From Paenibacillus elgii NBRC 100335 (GTDB lineage: Bacteria; Bacillota; Bacilli; Paenibacillales; NBRC-103111), in contig NZ_BIMB01000032.1 of the NCBI RefSeq assembly GCF_004000865.1, forward strand, positions 17,725 to 81,724: a stretch of DNA of 64,000 nt, in the 5' to 3' direction. The notes beneath the pieces are model-generated. The model had not been told where the DNA came from. It did not search any database and was given only the letters and a program-made list of their open reading frames with translations. The position numbers and the translations under genes are program-made. The number at the start of each line of letters is the position of its first letter. Position 1 is the first letter of the stretch. This document shows positions 32,758 through 43,600 of this stretch, in pieces.

Positions 32758-35007
32758 ATGAAAAAAACATGGTTTTACCGCTTGTTGTTCTCCTATTTTC
32801 CGATCTTTTTCAGCTTGACTTCCGTTTTAATTCTGCTCGCCTTTTTGTTCGTTAGCGACCTCTCCCGAAAAGAAACGATGAACGCAAACCAGATGTACGT
32901 GAGGCATGTGATCCAGATGATCGACCACTCGCTGCGCGAAACGGACGGCATGCTGATCCATGAAATCGAGACGAACGACAAGCTCCGCACGTTTTTTCAA
33001 AGGAACGCCGGTTCGCAAAATTATTTCTCCACATATGAGGTTTCCAAAAAAATAAACGAGCTCGTCACGTTTAACACCTTTATCGACTCCGTCTATTTGT
33101 ACCGTTTCTCGGACGGCATGGTAATCAGTCCCGCCGTGTTCGTTCCGCTCGAAAAATTCGGAGACCGTACCTTCCTGACCGGGCATCTGGATTCGCGCAT
33201 CCCCTATACGTTATCCGAGCGAAGAATCTATTCGGACGCCCTCGATCCGGAGAATCGGCCGCCCGCGTCGGTCGTTTCCATCGTAAGAAGATATCCGCTG
33301 CTGACCGGGGAGCAGGGAGTCGTCGTCATTAACATCGCCGTGCGGGAAATTCAAAAAATGCTTGCCAGCATGTCGAGCTCCCAAGTCAGCTTTGTGGAAA
33401 TTAAAGACCGGAACGGCAATCTCATCACCGATCCGCTTCCTGAGAATAAAGGCAAGGAAGGAACTGTACTGTCGCGCTTCGTATCCGATTATACGGGATG
33501 GTCGTACGAAGGCGGGGTATATGATAACCACTTGTTCCGCTACGCTTCGGTCTTCTCCTATCTTTGGATTGTTTCGGGCTTCGTCGTTGTGGCGGCAGGT
33601 ACCATCTGGATGGCTTACGTGACAAGGCGGAATTACAAGCCGATCGAATCGATCATCTCGCGGATCAACGTGTATTCCATGCACAAGAGCAGCAAATTGA
33701 CGAGGAAAGCGAAGGACGAGTTCAATTTTATCGAGCAGGCGCTGGATAATTTGATCGAGCAGTCGAATACGTACCAGAAGCTGCACGAAGAGGACGTGAT
33801 TTACCGGCGGCGGCATTTTTTCCTGCAGCTGCTGGAAGGCCGGCGGCCTGCGAACCCGCGGGATTGGGCGACGGAGCTGGAGCTGTTCTGGACACGATCC
33901 CCTGGGGAAAGCATCGGTCTGGCCGTATTTGAAATTGACAAATATTCCGCGATGAAGGAACGATATTCCGTACGGGACCAATACTTATTGAAGTTCGTCC
34001 TGAACAGCGTGGTCAAAGAAATTGCCGAGCCGCTGCCGGTAACGGTATGGCCGGAGTGGACGGCAGATCACCGGCTGACGGTGCTGTTTCAAATGGTGGA
34101 CGCGCAGAACGGAGACGAACAGTTTATCGCATCGCTCGCCGAAAGCGTGAGGGCATGGGTGGAAAAAAATCTGGACTACACCGTCACCGTCGGCGTCGGG
34201 CCGTGCATGGCGCAGGTGGACGATATTCCGCATTCGTATGCCGGTGCTTTGGCGGCACTGGCCTACAAATCGAGCCTTGGCTTGAACCTTGTCATTCCGC
34301 ACAATGAAAGGGGATTGAAGCTGCAGGGAGAGCCGTACCGTCATTTGCAGCTGATCCGCTCTCTGGCGCAAGCTTTCCGGGCCGGGGGAGAGGACTGGCG
34401 TTCGATCTACAGCCAGATTTTTTCGGAGGTCAAGGATGCGCTCTTCTCCCGGGAAGAGCATGTCAATCTGATGAATTACTTCATCTACCATTTGTATCGC
34501 GAGATGATGGAGTTTCCGCCGAATGTCCGGGAGATCTGGAAGACGGAGACGCTGCCTCGGCTCAACCAAGTGCTGCATACGTTCGATCTGGTCGATGAGG
34601 TGGAGACCCAATTTCTCGATATCTTAACGGATACCGAAAAGAAAATCCGGCTTCTTCAGGAGAGCCGCAGCAAATATACCGTTATTCGGGAAGTGAGAAG
34701 CTATATCGAGCGGGAATATGCCAACCCGGATCTGTCCCTTAATCTGCTCTGCGAGGAATTCGGCTTGAACGGCAAATATTTAAGCCGTCTGTTCAAGGAG
34801 GCATTCGGGGTAAAACTGGTGGATTACTTGGTCGGCGTCAAGGTCGAAAAAAGCAAAGAGCTGCTGGAAAATACGCAGCTGTCTTTGCAGCAAATTTCCG
34901 GTGCGGTCGGATACCTGCACGTCATCTCGTTTATCCGCGCGTTCAAAAAAGTAGAGGGCACCACCCCCGGCGAATACAGGAAAAAACACGGAAAAAGCCT
35001 TTCGTGA
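32758..35007 (+). CDS. Transmembrane AraC regulator, YesS/YtdP-like
   Basis: Membrane-bound one-component regulator of 749 residues that senses outside the cell and binds DNA inside. The first helix is at about 9-31, the extracellular Cache-like domain runs to about 265, and the second helix is at about 267-288 (YLWIVSGFVVVAAGTIWMAYV). A GGDEF-like degenerate domain (about 385-520, FEIDKYSAMKERYSVRDQYLLKF) follows. The C-terminal AraC helix-turn-helix (about 645-745) has LSLNLLCEEFGLNGKYLSRLFKEAFG and the second helix AVGYLHVISFIRAFKKVEGTTPGEY. It is start-to-stop similar to the protein at 51531. It directly precedes two permeases and two binding proteins, its likely targets. Length agrees with B. 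subtilis YesS/YtdP. Confidence 0.9.
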   Translation: MKKTWFYRLLFSYFPIFFSLTSVLILLAFLFVSDLSRKETMNANQMYVRHVIQMIDHSLRETDGMLIHEIETNDKLRTFFQRNAGSQNYFSTYEVSKKINELVTFNTFIDSVYLYRFSDGMVISPAVFVPLEKFGDRTFLTGHLDSRIPYTLSERRIYSDALDPENRPPASVVSIVRRYPLLTGEQGVVVINIAVREIQKMLASMSSSQVSFVEIKDRNGNLITDPLPENKGKEGTVLSRFVSDYTGWSYEGGVYDNHLFRYASVFSYLWIVSGFVVVAAGTIWMAYVTRRNYKPIESIISRINVYSMHKSSKLTRKAKDEFNFIEQALDNLIEQSNTYQKLHEEDVIYRRRHFFLQLLEGRRPANPRDWATELELFWTRSPGESIGLAVFEIDKYSAMKERYSVRDQYLLKFVLNSVVKEIAEPLPVTVWPEWTADHRLTVLFQMVDAQNGDEQFIASLAESVRAWVEKNLDYTVTVGVGPCMAQVDDIPHSYAGALAALAYKSSLGLNLVIPHNERGLKLQGEPYRHLQLIRSLAQAFRAGGEDWRSIYSQIFSEVKDALFSREEHVNLMNYFIYHLYREMMEFPPNVREIWKTETLPRLNQVLHTFDLVDEVETQFLDILTDTEKKIRLLQESRSKYTVIREVRSYIEREYANPDLSLNLLCEEFGLNGKYLSRLFKEAFGVKLVDYLVGVKVEKSKELLENTQLSLQQISGAVGYLHVISFIRAFKKVEGTTPGEYRKKHGKSLS

Positions 35008-35023
35008 CGGAAGGCTTTTTCCG
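34989..35023 (+). terminator. Intrinsic terminator overlapping the regulator stop
   Basis: CGGAAAAAGCCTT pairs with AAGGCTTTTTCCG; the stem includes the last codons and stop codon of the AraC gene. It should separate the regulator from the transport operon. Confidence 0.8.
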
Positions 35024-35092
35024 TTTGGCATATGGTGCGAAATAGGCTTATCGCTCCTTTTTCCTTTAGGCTAACGGGGTGAATCTTGTAGA

Positions 35093-35122
35093 TTGATTTT
35101 CCAGTTCGGATAGCGCTACATT
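35093..35122 (+). promoter_or_regulatory. Putative promoter of transport operon
   Basis: TTGATT and TACATT are 18 bp apart, 68 bp before the binding-protein start. The paralogous operon at 53.9 kb has TTGTGC-N18-TACATT in the same place. Weak match to sigma-A consensus, so it probably needs an activator. Confidence 0.4.
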
Positions 35123-35189
35123 GAGCATACATTCCCCGCGGCTTCACCCGGAGGAATACAAGTACATTAGGCGGAGAGGAAGTCGATCG

Positions 35190-36866
35190 ATGAACAAAAA
35201 GGGGCGGAATCGAGGGGTAGTGTTAAGCGTGGCCACCGTACTAGCGGCGGGAGCGCTGGCAGCCGGATGCAACAACCAAGACACGTCTGAGAAGAAAGGG
35301 GCCGAGGCCCATCAGACGGAACCCAAGAGAGGCAGCATTACGGTTTCCATTTACGACCGGAATAACATTCCGCCGGAGGAAGGGAATTGGGACAAAAACC
35401 GCTGGACCGAATGGATTAACAAGCACGGGCCGGTCGATGTCAAATACGTTCCGGTTCCGCGTTGGGAATCTTTGCAGAAATTCAATGCCCTGTTCGCCAG
35501 CGCCGCCGCTCCGGATTTAATTCTGGAGTATGATACGAATTACCGGAATCAGTGGTACGCCCAAAAGCTGCTGATGCCCTTGGACGAACTGATCGACAAG
35601 CACAGCACGATTTACAAGGAGCTGATGAGTAAGGTTCCGCTGCTCAAGAAGCTTGGCACCAAGGACGACGGGAAGCTGTATGAAATCGGCAGAGTCACTC
35701 CCCTGATGACGAACCACGCGATTTATATTCGCGAGGACTGGCTGCAAAAGCTAAAGCTGGAAGCGCCCAAAACAACGGAGGAGCTGCTGCAGGTTGCCAA
35801 AGCGTTCGCCAATCGAGATCCGGACGGCAACGGAAAAAAGGATACGTTTGGCGTCAACTTAAGTGGAAACGGTTTCACGATCGTGAATCACATGTTCGGC
35901 CACGGTCTGAACGATTGGGACATCCAGGGCGATCGCGTTGTGCATGAATGGGATCGTCTGAAGGCGTCCGTTGCGTTCCAGAAAGCGTTGTTCGATGCAG
36001 GTCTGGTCGACAAAGACTTCCTGACGGATAAAAACGGGGAGAAGGCGAAGCAGGATTTTCTGAGCGGCAAATTGGGCATGTATTTGCATCAGGGCCTCAG
36101 CAGCAGCGATTACGACACGTTTAAGAAAAACAATCCGGACGGGAACATCGCCATACTGCCGCTTCCGAAGAGCGAGTTCGGCCAGTTTAGCCCGGTCCTG
36201 GGGGCTCCGGTGCAAATGGTGGCGGCCGTGAACGTCAAAGCGGCGGACCCGAAAGCCGTCATCCAGTATATCGATTTCATGGTTAAGCCGGAGAACGCTA
36301 TCGTCATCAAGAACGGCATCGAAGGGGTGCATTGGCGCAAAGGAAGCAACGGCTGCCCGCAAAAAATCGATCCGGAAAAAAACAAAAAGGAAGTCTATAC
36401 CGCCGATCTGAACATGCTGACCTCGGAGGTGCTGTTCGGTAAATGCGCCTTCGGGGATTCCATAGAAAACCCGTCGGCAACCGATAAGGCGCTCAGCGAT
36501 TTGAACAGCCAGGCGAAGAAGGCCTACATCAGCAAGGAGCGTCCGGTTCCGTCCTTAAATGCGACGACTTTGCCGCTGCTTCCCGACGCGTTGTCGATCG
36601 TCGTTAAAAATGTAGAGAAGCAGATCGGAACGGGCGTCGTCCGCGGCGACATTTGGATGAAGGCGATCGTGAACGGTCCCGGCTTTACGGCGGATCAGGG
36701 GCTCAGAGAAGCGAAGGCCGTTTGGGAGCAGGCCGGAGGGGCGAAGGTGGACGAATTTTATGCGAAATGGTATGCGGACAACAAGAACGCACTGTTCCTC
36801 CTGGACGATTTGTACGCCTTCGACGAGCAGATTCAGCAGTTTAACCGGGGAAGAACCGAACCGTGA
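35190..36866 (+). CDS. Carbohydrate-binding lipoprotein, first copy
   Basis: Extracellular binding protein of 558 residues. The start is ATG 35190 (ribosome site GGAGAGGAAG); the upstream frame adds 23 residues without signal character. The lipobox is LAAGC. The mature N-terminus has the signature SIYDRNNIPPEEGNWDKNRWTEWIN, shared with two other binding proteins in the window. DPDGNGKKDTFG (codons near 35818-35852) matches an EF-hand-like or dockerin-like calcium loop. The C-terminus is WEQAGGAKVDEFYAKWYADNK. It is strongly similar over its whole length to the protein at 38849. Its stop overlaps the permease start (GTGA). Likely ligand: an oligosaccharide. Confidence 0.92.
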   Translation: MNKKGRNRGVVLSVATVLAAGALAAGCNNQDTSEKKGAEAHQTEPKRGSITVSIYDRNNIPPEEGNWDKNRWTEWINKHGPVDVKYVPVPRWESLQKFNALFASAAAPDLILEYDTNYRNQWYAQKLLMPLDELIDKHSTIYKELMSKVPLLKKLGTKDDGKLYEIGRVTPLMTNHAIYIREDWLQKLKLEAPKTTEELLQVAKAFANRDPDGNGKKDTFGVNLSGNGFTIVNHMFGHGLNDWDIQGDRVVHEWDRLKASVAFQKALFDAGLVDKDFLTDKNGEKAKQDFLSGKLGMYLHQGLSSSDYDTFKKNNPDGNIAILPLPKSEFGQFSPVLGAPVQMVAAVNVKAADPKAVIQYIDFMVKPENAIVIKNGIEGVHWRKGSNGCPQKIDPEKNKKEVYTADLNMLTSEVLFGKCAFGDSIENPSATDKALSDLNSQAKKAYISKERPVPSLNATTLPLLPDALSIVVKNVEKQIGTGVVRGDIWMKAIVNGPGFTADQGLREAKAVWEQAGGAKVDEFYAKWYADNKNALFLLDDLYAFDEQIQQFNRGRTEP

Positions 36867-37849
36867 AAGCGTGGAAAGGGGATGATCCTATCCAAAAGCA
36901 GACGCTGTCGTATCCGATGAAGCCTTCTGAAGCCCATACTTCTGTCCGCAGGCTCCAAAGAAAAAGGCTGAAGCAAAATGTTCCGTTAATTTTGATGTTT
37001 ATTCCGGTCATCGCCTTTTTTGTGGCCTTCCGGTATATTCCGATTCTCGGCAATGTGATCGCGTTTAAGCAGTATAACCTGATGCAAGGCATCTGGGGGA
37101 GCCCATGGATCGGTCTGGACAATTTCAAGATCATATTCAGTAACCCCCAAACCATTCAGATCGTGAAAAACACCTTTCTGCTGAGCTTCTTCGGTATTGT
37201 GATCGGGTTTCCGTTCCCGATTCTGGTCGCGGTCATGCTGAACGAAGTGCGCAGGATGTGGTGGAAGAAGACGGTGCAGACGCTATTGTATTTGCCGCAC
37301 TTTTTCTCCTGGGTCATTATCGGGGGGATCGTCGTTACGCTGTTCGGGTCTCAGGCCGGCGTCGTGAATGCGCTGCTGGAGCAATGGACGGGCGCGAAGT
37401 ATCCGTTTCTGTACCAGGCCGGCTCCTGGCTGACGATCTTTTTCGGCTCGAGCGTTTGGAAGGAAGCCGGCTTCGGGGCCATTATTTATTTGGCCGCGAT
37501 GAGCTCGATCGATCCGCATCTGTACGAAGCGGCGAGCATGGACGGGGCTTCGAAGCTAAGACAAATTTGGCACATCACCCTACCCGGCATTGTTCCGACG
37601 GCGACCATCATGCTGATCCTTTCGATGGGGCGCGTCATGGATGTCGGCTTCGATCCGATCTACAACCTGCAGAACGCCGTCGTGTCGGACGTATCGAACG
37701 TCATCAGCACGTACATTTACACGATCGGGATCCAAAACGGGCTTTACAGCTTGACGACGTCCATGGGACTGTTCGAATCCGTGATCGGGCTCATTTTGGT
37801 CGTCGGCGCAAACCGGATCGCCAGAAAATTCAACCAATCGTTATGGTGA
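36863..37849 (+). CDS. CUT1-type sugar ABC permease, LplB-like
   Basis: Membrane permease of 328 residues with six predicted helices, a polar N-terminal extension of about 40 residues, YIPILGNVIAFKQYNLMQGIWGSPW, LPHFFSWVIIGGIVV, the EAA loop EAASMDGASKLRQIWHITLPGIVP, and the end ANRIARKFNQSLW. It begins at a GTG overlapping the binding-protein stop; the ribosome site is poor, so translational coupling is likely. It is closely similar to the permease at 53943 of the second cassette. It pairs with the LplC-like protein encoded next. Confidence 0.92.
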   Translation: MKAWKGDDPIQKQTLSYPMKPSEAHTSVRRLQRKRLKQNVPLILMFIPVIAFFVAFRYIPILGNVIAFKQYNLMQGIWGSPWIGLDNFKIIFSNPQTIQIVKNTFLLSFFGIVIGFPFPILVAVMLNEVRRMWWKKTVQTLLYLPHFFSWVIIGGIVVTLFGSQAGVVNALLEQWTGAKYPFLYQAGSWLTIFFGSSVWKEAGFGAIIYLAAMSSIDPHLYEAASMDGASKLRQIWHITLPGIVPTATIMLILSMGRVMDVGFDPIYNLQNAVVSDVSNVISTYIYTIGIQNGLYSLTTSMGLFESVIGLILVVGANRIARKFNQSLW

Positions 37850-37868
37850 ACGAACAAGGAGGGCGACG

Positions 37869-38747
37869 ATGAAGCTATCGTACGGAGAAAAAATATTTTA
37901 CTGCGTGAACAATCTGCTGCTGGTCGTGGCCGGTCTTAGCTGTCTGCTGCCGCTGCTTAACATCGTCTCGATGTCCTTCAGCGACTATTCCGCCATCGCC
38001 TCGGGCTTCGTCGGGATCTGGCCTGTCGGGTTCAGCCTCGACTCCTACAAAGCTCTGATCGACGGGACGCCGATAGTCAATTGCTTTAAAAATAGCGTCG
38101 TCATCACGGGAGTCGGCGTCGTCCTGAGCATGGTCTTCACGATCTTGGCCGCCTTCCCGCTGTCGAGAGCGTACTTTTATGCAAGAAAAGCGTTCACGCT
38201 GGCTATCGTGTTCACGATGCTGTTCGGGATTCCTACCATTCCGGCTTTTTTGGTGAACCGCTCCTTGGGCATTATCGATACGTACTGGGCGCTCTGGCTT
38301 CCCGGCTTGATCAGCGCCTACAATTTGATGGTGCTAAAAACGTTTTTCGAGAACGTGCCGGCCGAAATTGAAGAGGCCGCCCGGATCGACGGCTGCGGCG
38401 ATTGGCGGCTGCTGATGCAGATCGTCCTGCCCCTGTCGATGCCGGTGCTGGCGACGCTGACGCTGTTTTACGGTGTCGGCTACTGGAATGCGTTCCAGGG
38501 CTTGTTAATTAACATTAACGATCCCGCGAAGTACAATTTGGCCGTCATGGTGCAGAACATGATCGCGAATCAGTCGCTGCTCCAAAGCTTGAACAACCTG
38601 CAGCAGCATGAGCTGGAGCAGTTAATTACGCCCGAATCGATCCGGTCGGCGGGGGTGGTTGTGATGCTTGTTCCGCTGCTGCTGGTATACCCCTTTATGC
38701 AGAACTATTTTGTCAAAGGGGTCATGATCGGCGCGGTCAAAGGATAA
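37869..38747 (+). CDS. CUT1-type sugar ABC permease, LplC-like
   Basis: Second permease of the pair, 292 residues with six helices. It opens with MKLSYGEKIFYCVNNLLLVVAGLSCLLPLLNIVSMSFSD. The coupling loop is EEAARIDGCGDWRLLMQIVLPLSMPV, and the end PFMQNYFVKGVMIGAVKG is diagnostic for LplC-like proteins. A strong ribosome site (AAGGAGGGCG) precedes ATG 37869. It is about 20 bp after the first permease and is followed by a second binding-protein gene. Like the other systems here it lacks its own ATPase gene. Confidence 0.92.
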   Translation: MKLSYGEKIFYCVNNLLLVVAGLSCLLPLLNIVSMSFSDYSAIASGFVGIWPVGFSLDSYKALIDGTPIVNCFKNSVVITGVGVVLSMVFTILAAFPLSRAYFYARKAFTLAIVFTMLFGIPTIPAFLVNRSLGIIDTYWALWLPGLISAYNLMVLKTFFENVPAEIEEAARIDGCGDWRLLMQIVLPLSMPVLATLTLFYGVGYWNAFQGLLININDPAKYNLAVMVQNMIANQSLLQSLNNLQQHELEQLITPESIRSAGVVVMLVPLLLVYPFMQNYFVKGVMIGAVKG

Positions 38748-38848
38748 GGATGTAGGGAAAGGGGGCTGGCAGTTTGGGCAACAACGGCAGGGCTGCTGAG
38801 GGAACCCCGAAGGGAGAAAGTGCATATTTTGCAGAGGGGGTTCATCAA

Positions 38849-40495
38849 TTGAAAGCAAAGAGATGGAACAAAGCCAGTGTGACAAGCACTGCCGCCGTTC
38901 TTGCGGCGGGTATGCTTGTGGCGGGCTGCAACGGCAGCAGCGTGCCGGACGATAAGGCGGGTCAGCAGGAAGGAAAGAGAGGAAGCCTGACGGTATCGAT
39001 CTACGACCGGAATAACATTCCGCCGGAAGAAGGGAATTGGGACAAGAACCGCTGGAGCGATTGGATCAACAAGAACGGTCCGGTTCAGGTCAAATATGTT
39101 CCGGTTCCGCGCTGGGAATCTTTCCAGAAGTTTAACGCCTTGTTCGCCAGCGCCGCGGCTCCGGATTTGATCCTGGAATATGATACGGGCTACAGAAACC
39201 AGTGGTATGCCCAGAAGCTGCTGATGCCTTTGGACGAGGTCATCGATAAATACAGCACGACGTATAAAGAGCTGATGAAGCAGTTTCCCCAGTTAAAAAA
39301 GTTGGCGACCAAGGACGACGGGAAAATTTACGAAATCGGCAGAATTTCCCCGCTTACCGCAGGGCACCGCGTTTACATTCGCGAGGACTGGCTGCAGAAG
39401 CTGAACCTCCAGGCTCCCAAAACGACGGAAGAGTTTTTTAACGTAGCGAGGCAGTTCGTGGAACAGGACCCGGACGGAAACGGCAAAAAAGATACGTTCG
39501 GTCTCAATTTGAGCGGCAATGCCCCCGCGATCATTCAGCATATGTTCGGGTTCGGAGAAGTCCAGTGGCGCTTCGAAAACGACAAATTCGTGCACGAATG
39601 GGACCGTTTGGCCGCGGCGGTTGCTTTTCAGAAAAAGCTGTTTGACGCTGGCTTGGTCGACAAAGATTTCCTGACGGATAAAAACGGGGAGAAAGCGAAG
39701 CAGGATTTCCTCTCCGGCAGGCTCGGCATGTATTTGTTTCAGGATTTCCCGAGCGAGAAGGATTACGATACGTTCAAGAAAAACAATCCGAACGGCAAGC
39801 TTGCGATCCTGCCGCTACCGAAATCCGAATTCGGCCAGTTCAGTCCGGCGGTCGGCAGCCCGATTCAGATGGTCGGCGTGCTGAACGTCGCAGCCAAAGA
39901 CCCGAAATCGGTCATGCAATATATCGATTTTATGATTAAACCGGAAAACGCGTTAACCATTCAATACGGCTTGGAAGGCACGCATTGGAGCAAGGACGAG
40001 AACGGCTGCCCGCAGCCGATCGATGCCGAGAAGAACAAGAAGGAAGTAGCGTATACGGCCGATCTTGGCATGATGGCCTCCCGGCTGCTGTACGGCAAAT
40101 GCGGATTTGATTCGTACCGGCCGCAGAAGACGGAAGCGCAAAAGGAATTGCGCGAGCTGGCGCTGCAAGCCAATGCCGCCTACGTTTCGAGGGAGCGGCC
40201 GATCCCTACCCTGAAGCCGGAATATTTGCCCGTGCTGCCGCAGGAGCTTGCGATCATCGTCAAAAATTCCGATCAGCAGCTCAAGGATATTTGGATTAAG
40301 GCGGTTGTCGGCGGAAGCGGCTATACGGCGGAGCAGGCTTATAAAGACGCGAAGGAATTATGGGAAAAGGCCGGTGGCACCCGGGTAGACGACTTCTACG
40401 CCAAATGGTACGCGGAGAATAAGCCGAAAGCATTTATGCTGGAGGATTTATATAAATTCGGCGAAGACGCCGAGAAGTTGTATTCCAATAAATAA
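38849..40495 (+). CDS. Carbohydrate-binding lipoprotein, second copy
   Basis: Paralogue of the protein at 35190, about 548 residues. I place the start at TTG 38849, with GAGGGGG 8 nt upstream; this gives a normal lipoprotein signal (MKAKRWNKASVTSTAAVLAAG ending in LVAGC). The frame is open further upstream, to a TTG at 38774, but that adds polar residues before the signal. It carries the same SIYDRNNIPPEEGNWDKNRW signature and DPDGNGKKDTFG loop. Both copies flank a single permease pair, so they may load different oligosaccharides onto one channel, or one may be regulatory. Differences cluster in the C-terminal third. Confidence 0.9.
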   Translation: MKAKRWNKASVTSTAAVLAAGMLVAGCNGSSVPDDKAGQQEGKRGSLTVSIYDRNNIPPEEGNWDKNRWSDWINKNGPVQVKYVPVPRWESFQKFNALFASAAAPDLILEYDTGYRNQWYAQKLLMPLDEVIDKYSTTYKELMKQFPQLKKLATKDDGKIYEIGRISPLTAGHRVYIREDWLQKLNLQAPKTTEEFFNVARQFVEQDPDGNGKKDTFGLNLSGNAPAIIQHMFGFGEVQWRFENDKFVHEWDRLAAAVAFQKKLFDAGLVDKDFLTDKNGEKAKQDFLSGRLGMYLFQDFPSEKDYDTFKKNNPNGKLAILPLPKSEFGQFSPAVGSPIQMVGVLNVAAKDPKSVMQYIDFMIKPENALTIQYGLEGTHWSKDENGCPQPIDAEKNKKEVAYTADLGMMASRLLYGKCGFDSYRPQKTEAQKELRELALQANAAYVSRERPIPTLKPEYLPVLPQELAIIVKNSDQQLKDIWIKAVVGGSGYTAEQAYKDAKELWEKAGGTRVDDFYAKWYAENKPKAFMLEDLYKFGEDAEKLYSNK

Positions 40496-40535
40496 GATTC
40501 CCCTGCGCAGCATGTCTGTCCGGCTGTTCCCACGG

Positions 40536-40562
40536 GGCGGGAGGCGTTCGGCTTCCCGCCCT
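40536..40562 (+). terminator. GC-rich hairpin after second binding protein
   Basis: GGGCGGGA pairs with TCCCGCCC around a short loop. There is no clear T-run, so it may be an RNA-stabilising hairpin or a weak terminator. Confidence 0.4.
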
Positions 40563-40667
40563 GCATGTTCCTCTTTTCGAAGGGAGGTGCCCAAATCATT
40601 TGTGATGAAACCGCCTATTTTGTAAACGCTGTCAATGTCGCAAATTTTGTATGGGGAGGAATCCGCT

Positions 40668-43600
40668 TTGACAGGGAAGATAACGAAAGGGTTGGCAAGC
40701 TTTTGGCTGGTGGTATTTCTGTTGTTCGGCCAAGTCCCTTTCCCCTTGGGAAGTGCTGCGGTCGTGGAGGCACAGGCGCTCTCACCCCCCTCAAATTTGA
40801 CCTCCGTTTGGCGGACCGATACCTCGGTTCATTTGGCGTGGACCGCTTCTTCCTCCGGCAGTGCGGTCATCGGTTACGACGTCTATAACGGCAATGCGTT
40901 GATTGGAAGCACGAGCGGCTCATCCGACTATTGGGCAACCGGGCTGACTCCGGGCGGAAGCTATACGTTTACGGTGCGGGCAAGAGACGCGTCGGGGAAC
41001 GTTTCGGCGCCAAGCAATCCGCTTGCCTTTCTGCCGGGTGCGCTTGACCGGGGACTCTGGACCGCCACCGCGTCTTCCAGTGCCGGCGGCGCACCGCCCT
41101 CCTTGGCGGTGGACGGCAGCTTATCCACCCGCTGGAGCAGCGGAGCGGCACAAGCCGTAGGGATGTGGTTCCAGATCGATACGGGACCGGGGGATAAAAC
41201 GTATCATAAGCTGGTGCTGGACGCCGGAGTTTCCGCTGGTGATTACCCCCGGGGGTATGAAGTCAGCGTATCCGACGACGGGGCGAATTGGAGCGCGCCG
41301 ATCGTCTCGGGTACGGGGAGTTCTTCCGTCGTGACGATCGATTTTCCGCAGCAAACCGCCCGATATGTCCGGGTCACGTTGACGAAAAGCTCCGGGCTGT
41401 GGTGGTCGATCTACGATTTGAATCTGTACGGTGCCATGCAGCCCGATACCCAAGCGCCGACCGTTCCCGGCGGCCTGAAAGATTCCGACGTGACGGATCA
41501 TGAGATCCGGTTGTCTTGGAATGCTTCTACAGATAATGTGGCTGTCTTTGCATACGATATTTATCTTGGTTCAGACTTCATCGGTTCCACGAAATCGACG
41601 GACTATAAGGTATCCGGGCTATCCCCGAGAACCGCCTATACGTTTACGATCCGGGCCAGAGACCCGGCGGGCAATGTTTCCGCACCGGCCGGACCCTATG
41701 CGGTGACCACGCAGGATAAGCTGGATCGCACGCTCTGGAAGGTAACGGCCTCGTCCAGCGGCAGCACCTCCTCGCCGGTTATGGCGATCGACGGCATCCT
41801 GTCCTCCCGGTGGACCAGCGGGGTGCCGCAAGCTCCGGGGACGTGGTTCCAGATCGATACCGGACCCGGGGATAAAACGTATAACAAGCTGGTGCTCGAT
41901 GCCGGAGCCTCCGCCGGAGATTATCCCCGCGGATATGAGATTACCGTATCCGACGACGGTGTGAACTGGAGCGCGCCGGTGGCATCGGGGACGGGCACTT
42001 CTTCCGTCGTGACAATCAGTTTCCCGCAGCAAACCGCCAAATATATCCGAATTACGTTAACAACAACCTCTGGCTTATGGTGGTCTATCCATGAGCTGTA
42101 TCTTTACGGCGTCATGGCTCCTGACGACGAACCTCCCACCACTCCCGCTCATTTAACCGCCACCAAAATACTCGATACGGAAGTCGATCTTACCTGGGAA
42201 GCCTCAACGGATAACGTTGCCGTGGTAGGATACAATGTGTACGCCGGTTCCACATTCATCGGCTATACGACGGCCACGAGCTACAAGGCAGAGGATCTTA
42301 CTGCCAAAACGTCCTATACGTTCACCGTACGCGCCAAAGATTTGTCGGGCAATCTGTCACCGCCAAGCGCCCTCCTGACGATAACCACGCAGGACGTCAT
42401 CGCGCTGCCTCTGGTGGCCAGGTATGAAATGGAACCGGACCCCTCAAATCCGACGCTGTTGCGGGACGATAGCGGTTTTGAGCAGAACGGGACCGTTAGC
42501 CCTCCGGCTTCCTTCGAAGACGGACGGGAAGGCGGCGGAAAGGCGTTAAAGTTTATCGGACCGAATCAGGCTATGGTTACTTCTCCTACTTCTCCCACTG
42601 GCATGCTGAACAATCTTTCCTCCAAGTTTACGATTAGCGCCTGGATCAAGCCGGACGATTTGAACGGGCATCAGCCCATCGTCACGAAGCGTGACGCCAA
42701 CTGGAAGGGATCGACGTTTTATTTGCGGCTCACCGGGAATCGCCTGGGGTTTGCGGCGGATTACGGGGAGAAATGGTACGACTGGTCCTTTCCTTCGGAT
42801 TCGATCGTGGCCGGGCAATGGTGTCATGTCGCAGTAACCTTCGAAAAAAACGTCGGCGTTAAATTTTATGTGAACGGTAAGCTCATCGGTAATGTCGACG
42901 GCTCTGCGGTATTCACGGATGCGCTGCCGAACTTCGTGAACATGATGCTGGGCACGGAGTGGCACTGGGACCCTGCGACAAGATCGATGCGTCAATACGG
43001 GTTCCGGGGTTCGATCGATTCCTTGCATATTTATGCGGCCCCTCTGACCTCCGGCCAAATCAAAGCGGATATGGCTAACACGATGAAGACTCGTCCGGCG
43101 GAGCCGAGCGATTTCACGTTCCCGGAGAAATGGGCGACCTTCCGATTAGTCCGGTACGACATGCCGAACGGCTTGTTTACGAACGGCAGCGCCAAAATCC
43201 ACCAAACGGCCGTGCGCAAGGAGGGCCCCGATGCGGTGGATTGGCCCAGAATCACGCTGCACATCCCCCAAACGGATCAAACGGAAAGCAAGATTGAACC
43301 CTTCGCCGACGGTGCCGAATTCAAGACGGATATTTTGTTGCGGCGCGATCCGGAAAGCATGCCGCTCCTGCAGGAGCCCTACGATAACGTGCTGAAGCCC
43401 GGCAATCATTGGGTACGCGGGGTACAATGGCGCTGGGGCCAGACATACATGTACACCACCGACAGGACGGCCAGGACGTGGGCGTGGGATTACGAGCTTT
43501 GGACGTTTCCTGTGAAGATCGAGGGAGCCGAGCCGGGAGCTGTTAAAAACGTCGTGCTGAAAGCGGACGGGGCGGAGATCTATAACAGCGGGGCGAATGT

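Noticed and set aside
35105..35118. cre-like site around TAGCGCTA before the first binding protein
   Set aside because: About three mismatches from the cre consensus at key positions; not strong enough to report.
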